Source of the DNA: Ceratothoa steindachneri
Lineage: Eukaryota > Arthropoda > Malacostraca > Isopoda > Cymothoidae
Assembly: GCA_963969495.1 (NCBI GenBank)
Contig: OZ018324.1
Span: 46,203,019 to 46,267,018, forward strand
Direction of reading: 5' to 3'
Length of the DNA stretch: 64,000 bases
A program made the translations under genes and the position numbers. The notes under the pieces are model-generated. The model did no database searches. It worked only from the letters and a program-made list of their open reading frames with translations, and was not told where the DNA came from. Shown one piece after another: positions 32,390 to 44,739 of this stretch (position 1 is its first letter; every line of letters begins with the position of its first letter).

Positions 32390-33190
32390 ATTTGTCGAGT
32401 TCATCGAGGCCATCATTGGCAACGATAACAGCAAGTCAATGAGGTTCATATGGACAGGGGATTTTCAGTCTCTGATCAGGCAGTTTATGCATGGAGACAT
32501 CCGCTACTACCTGTACAAGTGAGAAAAGGCCAGTGTGTGATACAGATAAAGGAATAATGGAGAAACGTGCTGCCAAGTGTATGAACAAGCTTTAGCAATC
32601 TCTTAAGCCTGACATGATTTCATTATTATCACACGAGGAAATTTACTGCCAGGACCAGGTGGTGAACTCGCAAAATAACCCTTTACTTGCTGTGTTCCTC
32701 AAAGATGCACCGGGAGTCAGGAAAGCTAAATTTGTGGTCGAAATTTAATATATGTTTCAAATTTAAAATGGGATAATCTTTTAGGGTGATCAGTAGCTAG
32801 AGCCATTTATGCCTCGTCACACTTCTAGGAGTGATTAATCAAGTGCCTAGGAGAGTTTTCCTTTCCCTAAATCCAGCAGCTAGCCGTTATAGGGCCATTT
32901 GTCTGAGTGGAAAACTCTGTCTTATGACAAACAAACTGGAGCACCCAAACCTGGCTGTTCGAAAATTTGTTTGACCATATTATTCAGAACATTTGTCATC
33001 TTAACTCACTAGACTGCAACTACTTGGACCATTATTTGTCTTAAATGGTTAAAAGATAGAATAACCAACAAGTCTCCTTGCACCAACGCTTTCACCCAAT
33101 AAATCAGCGCGACAGTAAAAAAGGTCCGCAGTAGATTTTGACGCCGCCTGGAGGCCGTGTTTCCGGCCGATTGGTAAATATATATTTATA
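32390..33190 (+). pseudogene. Tc1/mariner DD37-type transposase relic (copy a)
   Basis: Broken plus-strand frames read a EFVEFIEAIIGNDNSKSMRF segment, then FMHGDIRYYLYK, a RAAKCMNKL..SLKPDMISLL segment, SHEEIYCQDQVVNSQNNPLL (equivalent to the 'sDEk.F..Dq..N.qNdR' block), DAPGVRKAKFVVEI, and near 33.0 kb a HLNSLDCNYLDHYLS segment (equivalent to 'P.sPDLNPlDy..W'). The end resembles RSRFRRRLEAV. The first catalytic Asp position reads His (SHEE). This matches transposases commonly annotated in arthropod genomes; the DD37 subclass is my inference. Confidence 0.68.
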
Positions 33191-33599
33191 AATGAACTCT
33201 ATTTAGTTTTTGTATCGAAGTTTGGCGACAAATTAACCAACGCACCCTATACATATATATATATATGTATTGTATATACTGTAGCGGCCATCACAAAATG
33301 TACAGTAGCTTCAAACTAAATAATGTTAAATAATGCAAGATAAATTAGAGATATAAAATAGTCATGGTTATAATTTTTACATGTACATTGTACATGTTAG
33401 GTAGGATGAAACTGCAAGTCATGTGCAAGAGAGCACTTTTATTTTAAATTTCCCGGACTTTGCAAAAGTTCTGTTACACTATGTTTTTCAATCTTTCGAG
33501 GGGTTTGCGTGTGTGATAGAAAAAGTTCAGTCAATCAAACTCAAAGTTCTACTTTTCCTGCATGTGTTATTAAAACATCTTTTCCCTTGAGTGCGAGAC

Positions 33600-34525
33600 T
33601 GTTAAAATAAAAGTCAAAAGATTCGAGATATCTGCTCTCCTTCACGTGTGCCACAAGTCCGACATCGCGAAGCGGCTCAAGACTGGGAAAACTCCAAGAT
33701 CTATCTCGTTCAGGCAGAATTCCAGTTTTTAACCATTTGGCTGGGAGAAATGCCTTCGAAAGTGCTCCGACGCTCAAAATGACTGCGTTTGCTAATAAGA
33801 ACATCTCGGTAGCCACGGTCTCCAGGGCCGTTAAGGAGAAAGGCGGCAAGAAGTTGAAGTGCGTGAAAAGGCCTCTACTAACAAATTGTATGCGTGAACA
33901 ACGTCAAGAGCGCTGTCGTCGCCTTTTCAATGACTTGAAGACTCATAGCAATCGAATTCTGATTGTTTCTAATGAAAAAAAATAAGTTCGTGTAGATCTG
34001 ATCATCAACCAGCAGAAAAATCGCGAGCTAAGTTTCCGTTAGGACGTCTCCGATGTCCATTAAGTGCGCACAACCAAGAACCCTGCCTCAGTGATAATGT
34101 TTAGCGTCGTGGCTTCAAATGGCGAGAAGCTGCGCCGATGTGGTTCGCGACCGGTTACAGGTTCATGACAGCCGATTAAAAGAACATCTTAGTCAAGAAA
34201 TTCCTGCCCTGGGTGAAAAAGATTAAGAAGAATGCGGAGTACCTATTTCAGCAGGACGAGGCTCCGTCCCACACGATCAAATCCTTTAAGAGTAGTTGCA
34301 TTCAAAGATGAACTTCTGTTCCAAAGATTATTGGCCACCGCAGTCGCTTGATCTCAATCCCATCGACTACAGCATTTGAGCCTATGTCGAGTGCAACTAA
34401 GGCAAGATCAACCACAAGAACGTTGACGAGTTGAAGTCTTCTCTCAACCGCGTGTGGGTCAGTATGAGGTAGAACTTCGTTCGCAACGTGGAGAGCCTTC
34501 TAACTGCTGAGGCAGAGCACATTGA
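33600..34525 (+). pseudogene. Tc1/mariner maT-like (DD37-type) transposase relic (copy b)
   Basis: Pieces read NISVATVSRAVKEKGGKKLK, PLLTNCMREQRQERCRRLFN, SNRILIVSNEKK (first-Asp region, where the expected SDEK reads SNEK), a FSVVASNGEKLRRMWF-like segment, LPWVKKIKKNAEYLFQQDEA with the second catalytic Asp (QQDEAPSHT), and a decayed SPDLNPIDY-like block near 34.35 kb. It ends with a SSLNRVWVSM..NFVRNVES segment. It runs without a gap into hAT sequence near 34.52 kb. Stops and frameshifts are frequent. Confidence 0.78.
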
Positions 34526-35310
34526 AGTGATGGTATCACATCAACAGAACTTACCTTTCCACCCTGATGCCCGTTGGCTGTCTCGAAGCCGCATCCTTGG
34601 ACGGGTTATTAAACTTAAAGCTGAATTAGAAGTTTTCTCCAAGATAAGAAGCATAGGCTGGCAGCCTCTTCCCCAAAACGCCTCTTGGGTGACAAAGCAA
34701 GCATATTTATGCAGCATCTTCTGGCACTTGAATAAAGTAAACTCAGGCATGTAAGGGCAAAATCAAAATGTGAAAAAATTACATCATTAATTCAAGAAGT
34801 AATTTGCACTTTGGAGAGAAAAATTAGCCACCGGAAAAACATGTTTTTCCAGAACTGATTTCAGTGCTGGAAGATTCATAAAAAATACATCTTGCTAAGA
34901 TCAAATTGCTTTTCAAGATCATTTGGAGAAGCTTCAGGAGGAGTTGGACAAATATTTGCAAGAAAATGTTGATGTATGTCAACACAGCAGGGTGGGGAAT
35001 GTGTTCGGTGTGAAGGTCAGTGATAATGGAGACGATATCCTAGAATTTCAAGAACCTTTAGATCTCAAGGAAAATTAGGTTCAGAAGCAACCTTTTTGTA
35101 AGTCTGTAATACACTGAAATTTGGGCTCAACTGAAAAGTAAGCCTATTATGATTCATGATCACATACCTCTGTGAACAAGGATTTTCAGCAATTTTGACG
35201 ATTAAAACTAAAGCAAAGATCAGTCTGGATCCTCAACATGATCTGCATTGCTCTTTATCCATCAACATCAAACCAAATCTGAAGAAACTTGTCCATATAT
35301 GAAGGAACAT
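34526..35310 (+). pseudogene. hAT transposase C-terminal relic, ZBED5-like (copy 2)
   Basis: It reads a FHPDARWLSRSRILGRVIKL segment (the 'vRWLSrg.vl.Rv.eL' block), KQAYLCSIFWHLNKVNSGM (equivalent to 'LaYLaDiF..lN.lN..mqG'), then QDHLEKLQEELDKYL, and near 35.17 kb CEQGFSAILTIKTKAKISLD with a terminal DLHCSLSINIKPNLKKLV segment. This is the hATC region. Several stops interrupt it. It is diverged from copy 1 at 26.6 kb, so the two are separate insertions. Confidence 0.82.
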
Positions 35311-38300
35311 CACGGTAGTCACTAAAATACTTTTTTATTATTTTTCAATTAAGTCTACTTGAATAGCAAGAAGAAGTTGCCAGCTAAAAGTTGCTTGCTT
35401 CTTGTTTCAAAAGATTACATTAATATGAATATGTGCCCTTAATATCCTTCAATCAACAGAGAAATATAAAAATATATTGATTCTTAAATAACAGTGAATG
35501 TCTGTAAAATATATTGGATAAAACTAAATGTAGAATCACTGAATAAATTATTTTATTTACCATGAGGCAGAAGGGCTCATTCATGAAACAGTATTACAGT
35601 TGGCCGTCAAAAGTTTGTTTATCTTTGCTTGAATATGAAGTTTTGCCTTCAATTATCTTTAATCAATATTATATTATATTTATTAATTATTAACTTTTGG
35701 TAAAATTCAGTAAATATTATTCAATTGGCTAAAATTAAAATAATACTGAAATAATATTTCATCCCTGTCGGTCAACAGGCCAAATCAATTTGTGTTCAGG
35801 GTCACGAAAAACAAGTTTGGGAAAAACTGGATTAATTGAAGCTTTAGGCTTCTTCTATAAACTAGATAAAGGGAGACTTTTATAGATTTATAAACAAGAA
35901 GTTTAAAGGCTGTGCTTTTATATATAGGAAGTAAAGTAGTATCCGTTCTAGTTGCACATTCTGTTGAATTAATTGAGAATTATGAAACCACGAAGACTTT
36001 ACTGGATGCTCTGAAGTTCAATTTACATGAATGAAAGACTTCTGGAGATCTAAAGCTTATAAATACATATAAATGCCATTTATTTAAAAACTGAAGAATC
36101 TTTATTAAAAAATTATAGTTACTTTATTTAAAAACTCTCACATTATTTAAATTAATCTCATTTTTTATTAAGGTATATTTAAAAGACAAAAAAAGCATTT
36201 CCTATTTATCAAAAGTTTAAATTTACATAATTTTTTTTGTACATTTCAGAATAGTTTTTAATTTCCTTTTGTGTCTTTAATACTAGTCTTTTAATGTGGC
36301 TACATAAAATATCCTTGCTTCCTCTGTTTATGGGATAGTAGAGTCTAAGAGCAGCACTATGATCAATAAGAATGGCTATCTCGGCAATCCTTTAATCTTG
36401 GTTCTCATAATGTGATATATCAACCCATAGTTAATCCTAACAGTTTTACTTCCGCCTCTTTAACCTAAAGTTAGAATTAATTGGAAGTTTTGTAAAATAT
36501 TGAAGAAAGAAAGCTAAATATTTCTTTTGGGTAAAAAAAGATTACAAATGTTAGTTATGCAAAATTACGTATTTTGGATGGTCAAAGGTAGGTATTTTGG
36601 ATAGTCTTCAAATAAGATACTAATGAAAGACCCTGGTTTCACCGCAGTCATCAGTGAGGCAGGAAAAAGTGCATGGCAATTTTCGCGAGAATAAAATGAG
36701 TCCATAGTATGAAACTATTGTAGAGGGTTGAATACAAAACTTTCCAATCTTATGAGTGGAGTGAGAAGGTCTGTAAATCTCTACGTTTTTATGACCGCCT
36801 CCTGAATACTTCCCAGAAAATTGTGGAGATCAGAGTGAAAAACAAGGTTCCATCAGGACATTGAGTTCATGGAGCAAAGATACCAGGGAAGATGGGCCAT
36901 TAATATTCTAGCAGAGTATTGTTGGTGTTTATAAAGGGATTTATTAGTAGAAAAACATAAAAGAATATCTCTAAAATCATCCTCTTTTTTTAAATAATGG
37001 TTTGCTTCTTGTTCTCATTTTTCATTGTATATGATCACAAATTATAGCAATTATATCACTAAAGCTGATCTATTTCACAGTTTTATTCAAAATTTACATT
37101 TAGAAATGACTTTTTAAATATAAGATATATTAATATTAAAAAAATGGTGGTTGCAAAACAACTTGATCTGATTGATAAAAAACAATGCCAGATTTAGATT
37201 CAGCGGATTGAAGTACAAAAGAATCAGTTGAAAAAACTTGAACAGCGTGAAGATTAGCGTCAAATTTGGTGGAATAAACCAGATATTCTTATATGAAGGG
37301 TCGCAGTTACCAATCTAGGTGAATAATAGAGATATTACTTTTCTCTAACCAAGCTGCTATGCTTTATTACAACACCAACGGGTTTGATGGTACTGCCTCT
37401 TTTGCTGTCCTGTAGGGTTGGTTACTCATCCTGTCCAACGAATATTTTTCCTGAACCCTAAGAGAAACTTAAATTGCGTACGATCTTAAGTAGTTCTTGA
37501 ACTTTAGCTGGGATTTTAACTCAATGAATTGCACGCAATTGAAGAAAGAAAACACTAACTGTTTGCCTCTTAGGTGAAAACAATGCATTTAAAGAAAGTA
37601 AAAACGTTTCAATTGGTTGGTCAAATTATGAACATAAATGTGAATCTCCTCAGGTTTTCAGTTAACTGCAATTATACACCTAATATTTGCTCTCACCACA
37701 AAAACTAATAGTCGCAACCTCCAAAATACAGCTAAGTTTGCCTCCTTATTTAAGCATGTTCAAAGTAGCTATGAGCATGTAACCATATAGAAATTCTCAA
37801 GCCCTAATTCTAACATGGACTTTCATAATTTTCTCGTTTGTCATATAATAATTAAAAGTTCCTTAAATTCCTATATTACTCTATAAACAATCTTAAATGG
37901 GTATTCTTAATCTTAGTGAAGAATGGATCATAAAATGCAGATAAGGAAGAGAAATGGAAGTTGTTAAAGCAGAAAGATAAGAAAAAAACACGAAACAAGC
38001 GAGAGCGAAAACGCAGAAATTAATGAACCATTATTCAACCATTAGATACAAGAGAATTGAACCATTTAAAAAGTAAAGTTGTTATAAAAGTGGAGCTTTC
38101 CAGGCAAAGAAATTTCAGTGAAATTGAAAGAGAGGAATTTAGTTTCGTTTGAATAGAGTTTATGGCATTAAAACGGGGTATTAAGGCGAGCTTAGAATTG
38201 CGACTTGAGAGGCGGCAGAAGCGTTTCACTGAAAAGGGTGTGGATTATGGTTCTCAATTTACGAAGAAATAGTGGGGCTACCCTTAGTTATGCTTGATTA

Positions 38301-39150
38301 TTATATGGTCTATTATGAGGGTGATTTTCTTTCTTTCTTACAAAATATATCTGAAAAATAGCATAAGTCGAGAAATAGGATTTTGCACTAACTATTGGCG
38401 CTTTCGTTTGTCATGTGTATAAATCTCGTTACTCGGGTTCGATCCAGGCATGAGCACATATGAAAAATTTCGGCGCCATAGGAAACTTCCATCATTCATG
38501 GCTGGTCAGCGATTCTGTCGCATATCGTTACCCCCACCCCACCTCACCCTTCTCCTGCGTTTTAAAGCGCATAGAGAGCACACACCACCGAATTCATTCC
38601 CTTTTTATCTTCCTACGCATACAATGCATCACACCTTATTCTCTTGGAATCTACTTAAGAGTTTGTCCCTCAACTCATAATACCATAAAAATTATAGGAA
38701 CATACGCTAGCAATAATAGCCGAGGTAATGACTAATAAATGCGCCTAATGTGGGAGGGCAGGTGATTCCTTCAAAGGCTATGAATACGAAATTTGATGAT
38801 GGGAACTTTGCTGCGACATCACTAGTCATGAGTATTGTCTGCTCTTCTTAATCTTTTATTCCGTTTCTCTTTCCAGTTAAAGCATTTTATTTTTGTTTCT
38901 GCCTTTACCATATGGTTGAGCTTTCCATCTAATGAAGTATATTTATCAAACAAACCTGTTTCACCATAACACTGGCCAACAAATTTGAATTTTCTCTAAT
39001 CATCAGAGACCTGAGCAAACTTTTCTCATGGCATTGTGTCGCTGATTTTAAATCTGAGTTTATTTTTTCTTTAACATAGCAGGTTTTGGAGATATTGGTC
39101 ATGTTTTTTTTATTCCTCAAGCTGATAACTTTAATGGTACTTATATTGCA
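35311..39150. other. long AT-rich non-coding stretch
   Basis: Nearly 4 kb with no frame or motif I can support. A weak amphipathic stretch near 37.15-37.27 kb (KQLDLIDKKQ, KNQLKKLEQ) may be an old gene piece but has stops. A GGGTTCGATCC word at 38.43 kb resembles a tRNA B box, and GC-rich sequence follows to 38.7 kb, which may be a tRNA-derived SINE. Confidence 0.4.
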
Positions 39151-39202
39151 TGTATAAGAATGGTAAACAATGATTGAAGGGTTAATGGGTCAAAACCTGA
39201 AT

Positions 39203-40920
39203 TCATAAACGTTGTGCATGGGATATGTGTTTGAATTTTTTCTCAGGATTATCACGGTACAACATCCAACAATGATCTCCCATCATGCTCTCATTCCAAA
39301 ATCCTTGATAGCGAGTTTCCATGGTTTTGATATCATAGTAGAAACGTGGACCTTGCATATCACTTACGGCTCCAAGATTTTCTTGGAAAAAGTTTAGGTT
39401 CGAATGCAGGAAGTGGATTTTAAGTGACACAGAGCATCCAATTTCTTTATAAGATTGAAGAAGGTTTTCCACGCCATCTCTGTATGCAGGTGACTTGTTG
39501 ATGACCAGAATGTTTGCTAATAACCACTTGAAGGCTAGGCATGATTTAGTTCAAGAGGAGTGAGGGTCTTCTCGAAGTCAGGGTCTGCTAAAACCTCCCT
39601 GATTTGTGGACCCACAAATATGCCTTCTTAACGTTTGGACGCGCTCAGTTGTGGAAGGTTTTGCACAGATATTGGTATCCCTGAGAATTTTCCTTAGCCA
39701 TTGCTTTTACGAAGTTTTTCATTAGACCTAGTTTCAAATAAAGAGGTGGCAGATATATTTTCTGAGGCTCTACCAGGGGGACAAAATGAACACTGATTAT
39801 TCTAGGCTCATATGTAGATCGAAGTGACCAGTCACGCTTGTCATAATGTTTTGCAGTGGTACGGCTATCCCACAGGCAGAGGAAGCAACAGTACTTTGTG
39901 AATCTCCCTTGCATATCCATTAGCATGCCTATGACTTTTAAATTACCACAGATGTACCATTGATGGGCTTGGTAGTTTATGGCTTTAAAAAGAATATCCA
40001 TATTGTCATATGTCTCCTTAAGGTGGACGGAATGGCCAATAGGATTGGAAAGCTTTACATTGCAATTGTGAAAGGGGACAGCTTCCAGACTTTCTTAGAA
40101 GCATCAATAAAGAGACGTCAGTCAGTCTCGTCATATCTCTGTGAAAAGGCTTCGAACAATCCATTTATCTCATGGCGGTAGCAGAGAGGTGAAATAATTG
40201 TGAAGAATGAAGTTAAATCACGATCACGCTTTCTAAAGTAACTCACATGCACATTTTTATGGAGTAAGAAATTTTCCTGTAGTTAAGATGCCTAGAAGGT
40301 CTGCTTTCTCTTTTTATAGTGACAGATTTCTCACAATATCATTCAACTCTTCCTGAGTAAATAACTTTGGCTCAGAGTTAGCATCCCCATATTCAACATC
40401 CGCATCTAATGTGCATGCACCTTCAGTACTGCTATCATCACTGATATCATCAGGTCCTAGGCCATCGTCAGGTGAAATTTTGAACTGGTCTGCATGCCGA
40501 ATCCATGGTTGAATAAAAAATTTGGTGCTTGTTCTTTGCAGAAAACCCTTTTGTGGTCACACTGCAGAAATAGCCATTTTCGAGATGATCTCTGGGCTCT
40601 CTTCATATCATTGGAACAGCGAAGGGCATTGAAGCATCTTTTTTTAATCCAGTCAAGTATTCCATTAGAACAGGAAGTACAAATTTGGTGTGGTACAAAT
40701 GATTTATCTTAGTCACCCAGAGAGGAACCGAAGTAGAGTTTGTACATTTTCAAAAAATCATTTGCGATAGTAGGCTGCTGAGATTTTGTTAGAAATTGTC
40801 CACATACATAGCAGAATTCATCTGGATGATTTTTTAACTCTCGGGCCATTGGAAAGCCTTTAATGATCAACGCAGAAGGAGCAGCTTAGAAGATGCACAT
40901 TACATGAGGAACCTGAAAGG
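39203..40920 (-). pseudogene. orphan arthropod repeat-family protein, decayed
   Basis: Minus-strand blocks, in order: a SKKVWKLSPFTIAM segment (equivalent to 'lFIDsSK.slK.vLLHNGn'), the open stretch 40001-39645 with HQWYICGNLKVIGMLMDMQG, FTKYCCFLCLWDSRTTAKHY, KRDWSLRSTYEPRI and YLPPLYLKLGLMKNFVKAM, then 39472-39203 with GCSVSLKIHFLHSNLNFFQE, NLGAVSDMQGPRFYYDIKTM and MMGDHCWMLYRDNPEKKF. I remember this protein family as numerous uncharacterised entries in arthropod genomes. Conserved features include the CCFLCLWDSR cysteine motif and KIHFLHSHLDFF. No function is established to my knowledge; its repetition suggests a mobile element. Gaps between blocks show frameshifts. Confidence 0.7.
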
Positions 40921-42246
40921 ATAAAATAGAATTATAAGTAAGTGCGCAAAATATAAATGCAGAATACAAATGTAAATGAATTCTTCTCTATACCCCTTTA
41001 ACCAGCATGAACTCACGAAGCATCTAGTTTGCTCACCTTAGCAATATAATTATGGTGCATGCAATATAGCAATACCAGTAATATACTACATTTTGTAATC
41101 TCAGGCGGCTATTTTGAATTTTTGGCATATCTTAAAAACGGTACGTACTAGAGCAAAAGCGAAAGTAGATTTGGATCCAACATGGAAAATACATTTAGAA
41201 AAGTATAGTAAGGTCTCTGATAAAAAATGTGTGTTGACCAGTGTAATTTGAGAGATGTAATTCTTTGTCATCATACCCCTTTGTTCAACACAAAAAAACT
41301 TCTACTGTAGTAGCTAACATCCTTGCTAGCCCCTACAAAAGTATAATTTCCCGTCTGAGAGATTACTCATCTCGCTTTCTTAATTCATATTCATGTACGA
41401 AATTCCAATTTTGCTTACCATGTACGACAATTCTAATCATATAACGATCGTACGATTTCCAACAAAATTTACCCTACGTATCGTTCGATAATAATTATCC
41501 TGTACGTTGTACGATATATATTTCCACCAATCCAAATCTTTGTCTGAAGTTTTTAAACCGACCAATCAGCATCAACCTACATCGCCAACATGTTCGCTTA
41601 CAAATATAGTCCACTCCTGTTCTCGTCATCGCAGACAAAGGTCAGTAAAATTAACGTTACCATTATTCAACTCAATCGAATATCTTAACTATTTAAAATT
41701 AAATTCCTTCTATTCTCTCCCTTTACATTCCCCCTGAGATTATAATTCGAGCAATTATTGTGTCCAACACAATTCCCAAGTCCATCCATCCATACATTAA
41801 ATATATCATATATCTTATAAATTAAATCGACTAGAACCTTACACTAACCTAACCATAAAGCATTGGTTAGAAAAGATCTAGGCTTAACATTCCCATCAAC
41901 CAGAGGATATATATATATATATATAAGATTCGTTTTATCACGTGCTACCAAAATCATTTGCCTGTTCCTTCGAATAGAATTTCTATAACTATGATCGTTT
42001 CGATTTTTGACCAAAGCCAGGGAGAAAAAAAAGTTATAAAATCTTTATAATTCTGAGGTCTTATCCTCTTATTACTCACTGATCATTCAGATTATCATAT
42101 TCTCAAACTTTATGATTTTTTAGGAAATTTAGACGGCTAATGTAAGTCCTCATAAAACTAAAAACCTAATTCACGTGCCCGTATTGTTCTTTCATTAGGG
42201 TATGTCATGTTCTCAGTGATAAATTTTCTCTCAGAAGACCCATTGT
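40921..42246. other. unassigned AT-rich sequence
   Basis: No gene or repeat recognised apart from a short TA run at 41.91 kb. Stops are dense in all frames. Confidence 0.4.
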
Positions 42247-43462
42247 CGACGATATACCATATCTAACTATTCGTTGAGGGAATTATTCTAATATTTCGAG
42301 TGCGTGGTAATCTGATTGACCGAGGTTAGTCCAAAATGGGGCAGGGGCCTGGAGAGGCTTATTTATCTTAAATATGCTTAAGAAGTGGAACGGAGCACAA
42401 AGATAAATAATATGGCTACCATTAATAAAATAAAGTTTTATTAATTAAACTATCAACAACTCCCCAAAAAAATGTTTACATAAAGGGAGAATGAAAAGGG
42501 TCGTGGGAATATCTGACTAATCCGAGGATTAAGATTTGGAGAGATTTAAAAAGGTAACCAAATAAAAATTATAGGGGGGGAATGGTTCGCTAAACTTTTT
42601 AAAGCAAAGGGTTGCGTTGACAAAAGGTTAAATGATTAAAGGTAATGCTCAGCTTACGTAATTACAAAAGTTGTTGTGCAGAGGAAAACGATGAGAAGGA
42701 ATCTTTGGTCCACTCGCGATTTCCAGCAGAAGGGTTCTTCGGAGGGTTGTCCTTAACGAAGGGGAAGGACTGTCTTCGAAAAGTGAGAGCAAAGTGGTGC
42801 TCGTAAGTACGAGCGATCTTTGTGACAGCAAATCGGAGATGTTCTAGATGAAAAATAGAGGTTATTGTTAAAACCAAGCGTTCTCTTGAAGAACGTTAAA
42901 AAGGGGGGAATTAAATTATCCAGACGTGATGTCTTGGAAACGAGAACCGTTTCTTGACGAACGGTCTTGAAGAACAATGGCTGTTCTAACGTTGTTCTGT
43001 TTCTGAACAACAGGGAGGGGGGGGTAAGAAGCGTCTCTTGTCAAAGTGGCTCAAAGAACAATGGCTGTTCTAACGTAGTTCTCTTTCTGAACAACAGGGG
43101 GATCTTGTTGGCTTGGTGTCTCGAATGCACGACCTTAGCACTCAAGGGATATTGTCCTCTTCTGGACAATAAGGGGGTTCTCGAGGTAGAGAGTTCCTAG
43201 GTGCACAAGGGAGACCAGATCGGCGTGAAGCCTCGCGAAGATAATCGGGATCTGATCTGCTTCAATCGGGAAAAGCTATGATATAAATAGTCGAAGCCAT
43301 CCCATTGGCGTAGGGGACAATTGAGTGGGAGGCTTCGGGGAAATGTCCTGCTGGTGCCTGTGAAAATATATTATCTGCCCATAAGCCTAACTTAATCTTG
43401 CGAGATCGACGTATGGAGGCGAAGTGGGGGATAACGTGCTCTGCTTCCTCTCACAGATGCAC
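42247..43462 (-). repeat. LTR-like repeat, family L1 copy 3
   Basis: The reverse complement matches copy 1 (2.70-3.93 kb) over its whole length, from CGACGATATACCATAT at the low end to CCCACGTGCATCTG at the high end. It is the best partner for defining the limits of the family. Near 43.0-43.2 kb the plus strand shows a local near-duplicate of about 100 bases containing AAGAACAATGGCTGTTCTAA twice (42.97 and 43.05 kb). A TATAAATAG word lies at 43.28 kb on the plus strand. Confidence 0.8.
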
Positions 43463-44280
43463 GTGGGTATCATGTGTTTCTAACATGTTATAGCGGCTGA
43501 ATTTAAGCGGCCTTAGACCGTTCTATCACACCCATAATTGTCAATACATTCAAGACCACTATTGAGAAGGGCAAAAATAGAGAATTCTTATCCAGAATGG
43601 ATATTATATTACTGGAAGATGATCATCTTAAACGGTAGATCAAAAGATTTGTGATTGATGATTAAATGAAAGCAAATTTGTCTTTAATGGTAATATATGG
43701 AAAGCCAAGGAGGAGTTTATACTGGGATTTGTGTTACAAATTTTCCCAGCTAACTTAAAAGTTGTAACTAATATTTTGTAATTGAGGCTTTTCCAATTTC
43801 ATAGGATTATTGTGAGGGTGTGCCACCTCATTAAAATAAGACGAAACATGAATTATTTACTTAAAACATTTTCAACATACTTTATACCTAATATTTTTAT
43901 CGATCAAGAACACGACAACAAGTAATTATTGACCAAGATCGACCATATATAATGACAAGCAGGGTGGGAACGCAGGTGATTTACAACCTTAAAAAACTGA
44001 GCGAAGCCAATAGTTGGCCATTAAAAAGCAAGGAAGAGACGGGCACTATACCTAAAATAAGACATTACATAGCTACTTCTACAATAAAATCGGATAACTT
44101 GCTCATATCTTTTCCTCGATTTTTAATTGGGTAGTCAACGTTGTAATTTTTCCTCCAGTAAAAATGCCTATATTTGATTTCATTTTTCGTTTTAAAACAA
44201 AGGAAGATTTATCTTCTATAAAAAAGTTATGTTATGCCAATAACATCAATCACAGAGTTTAGTCTCTTTTGACTAGATTG
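43463..44280. other. unassigned AT-rich sequence
   Basis: I see no gene, repeat or motif here. Confidence 0.4.
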
Positions 44281-44605
44281 GCTCTGTCACTCTCCTTCTC
44301 TCTTACACTCTCTGGCTCGCTTTTTCTCTCTCTCTCTCTCTCTGTTTGATTCTCTGGCAATCTGGATCTATTGCTCGCTATCAATCGCTCTAGCTATCGC
44401 TATCTCTGCTAAACTAGTCTCTCTCACTCAATTTCTCTGTTCTTTCTGGCTCTCTGTCACTCTCCCTGTTGCCCTCTCTCTGTGTGTCTCTCTCTTCTTT
44501 TTTTGCATTTTGTCACTCCTTTTCTCTCTCTCTCTCTCTCTAGCTCTTTCTGTTTTTTTTTAATTTAGTACTCTCTTGTTCTCTCTCTCTCTCCCCCTTT
44601 CGTTC
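44281..44605. repeat. TC-rich low-complexity tract
   Basis: Several (TC)n runs separated by CTCTCTGGCTC-type words over about 320 bases. It is immediately upstream of LINE C. Confidence 0.9.
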
Positions 44606-44739
44606 TTTCTCCTTTGCAATTAATTTCTTGGCTCTATAGGCTGCTCTTTATCCCTCAATTTTTCTCTGGTATTGAGCTTCCACTTGGCGTGGAAAGAAGA
44701 TGGCTCGCTCCTCGCAATCCTCGCCAGAAGGGAGCTCAA

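Noticed and set aside
34360..35310. Functional chimeric transposase gene
   Set aside because: Both parts contain multiple stops and lost catalytic residues.
38390..38460. Possible tRNA gene because of a GGGTTCGATCC B-box word
   Set aside because: I could not form an acceptor stem or find a convincing A box at the right distance. A SINE remnant is more likely.
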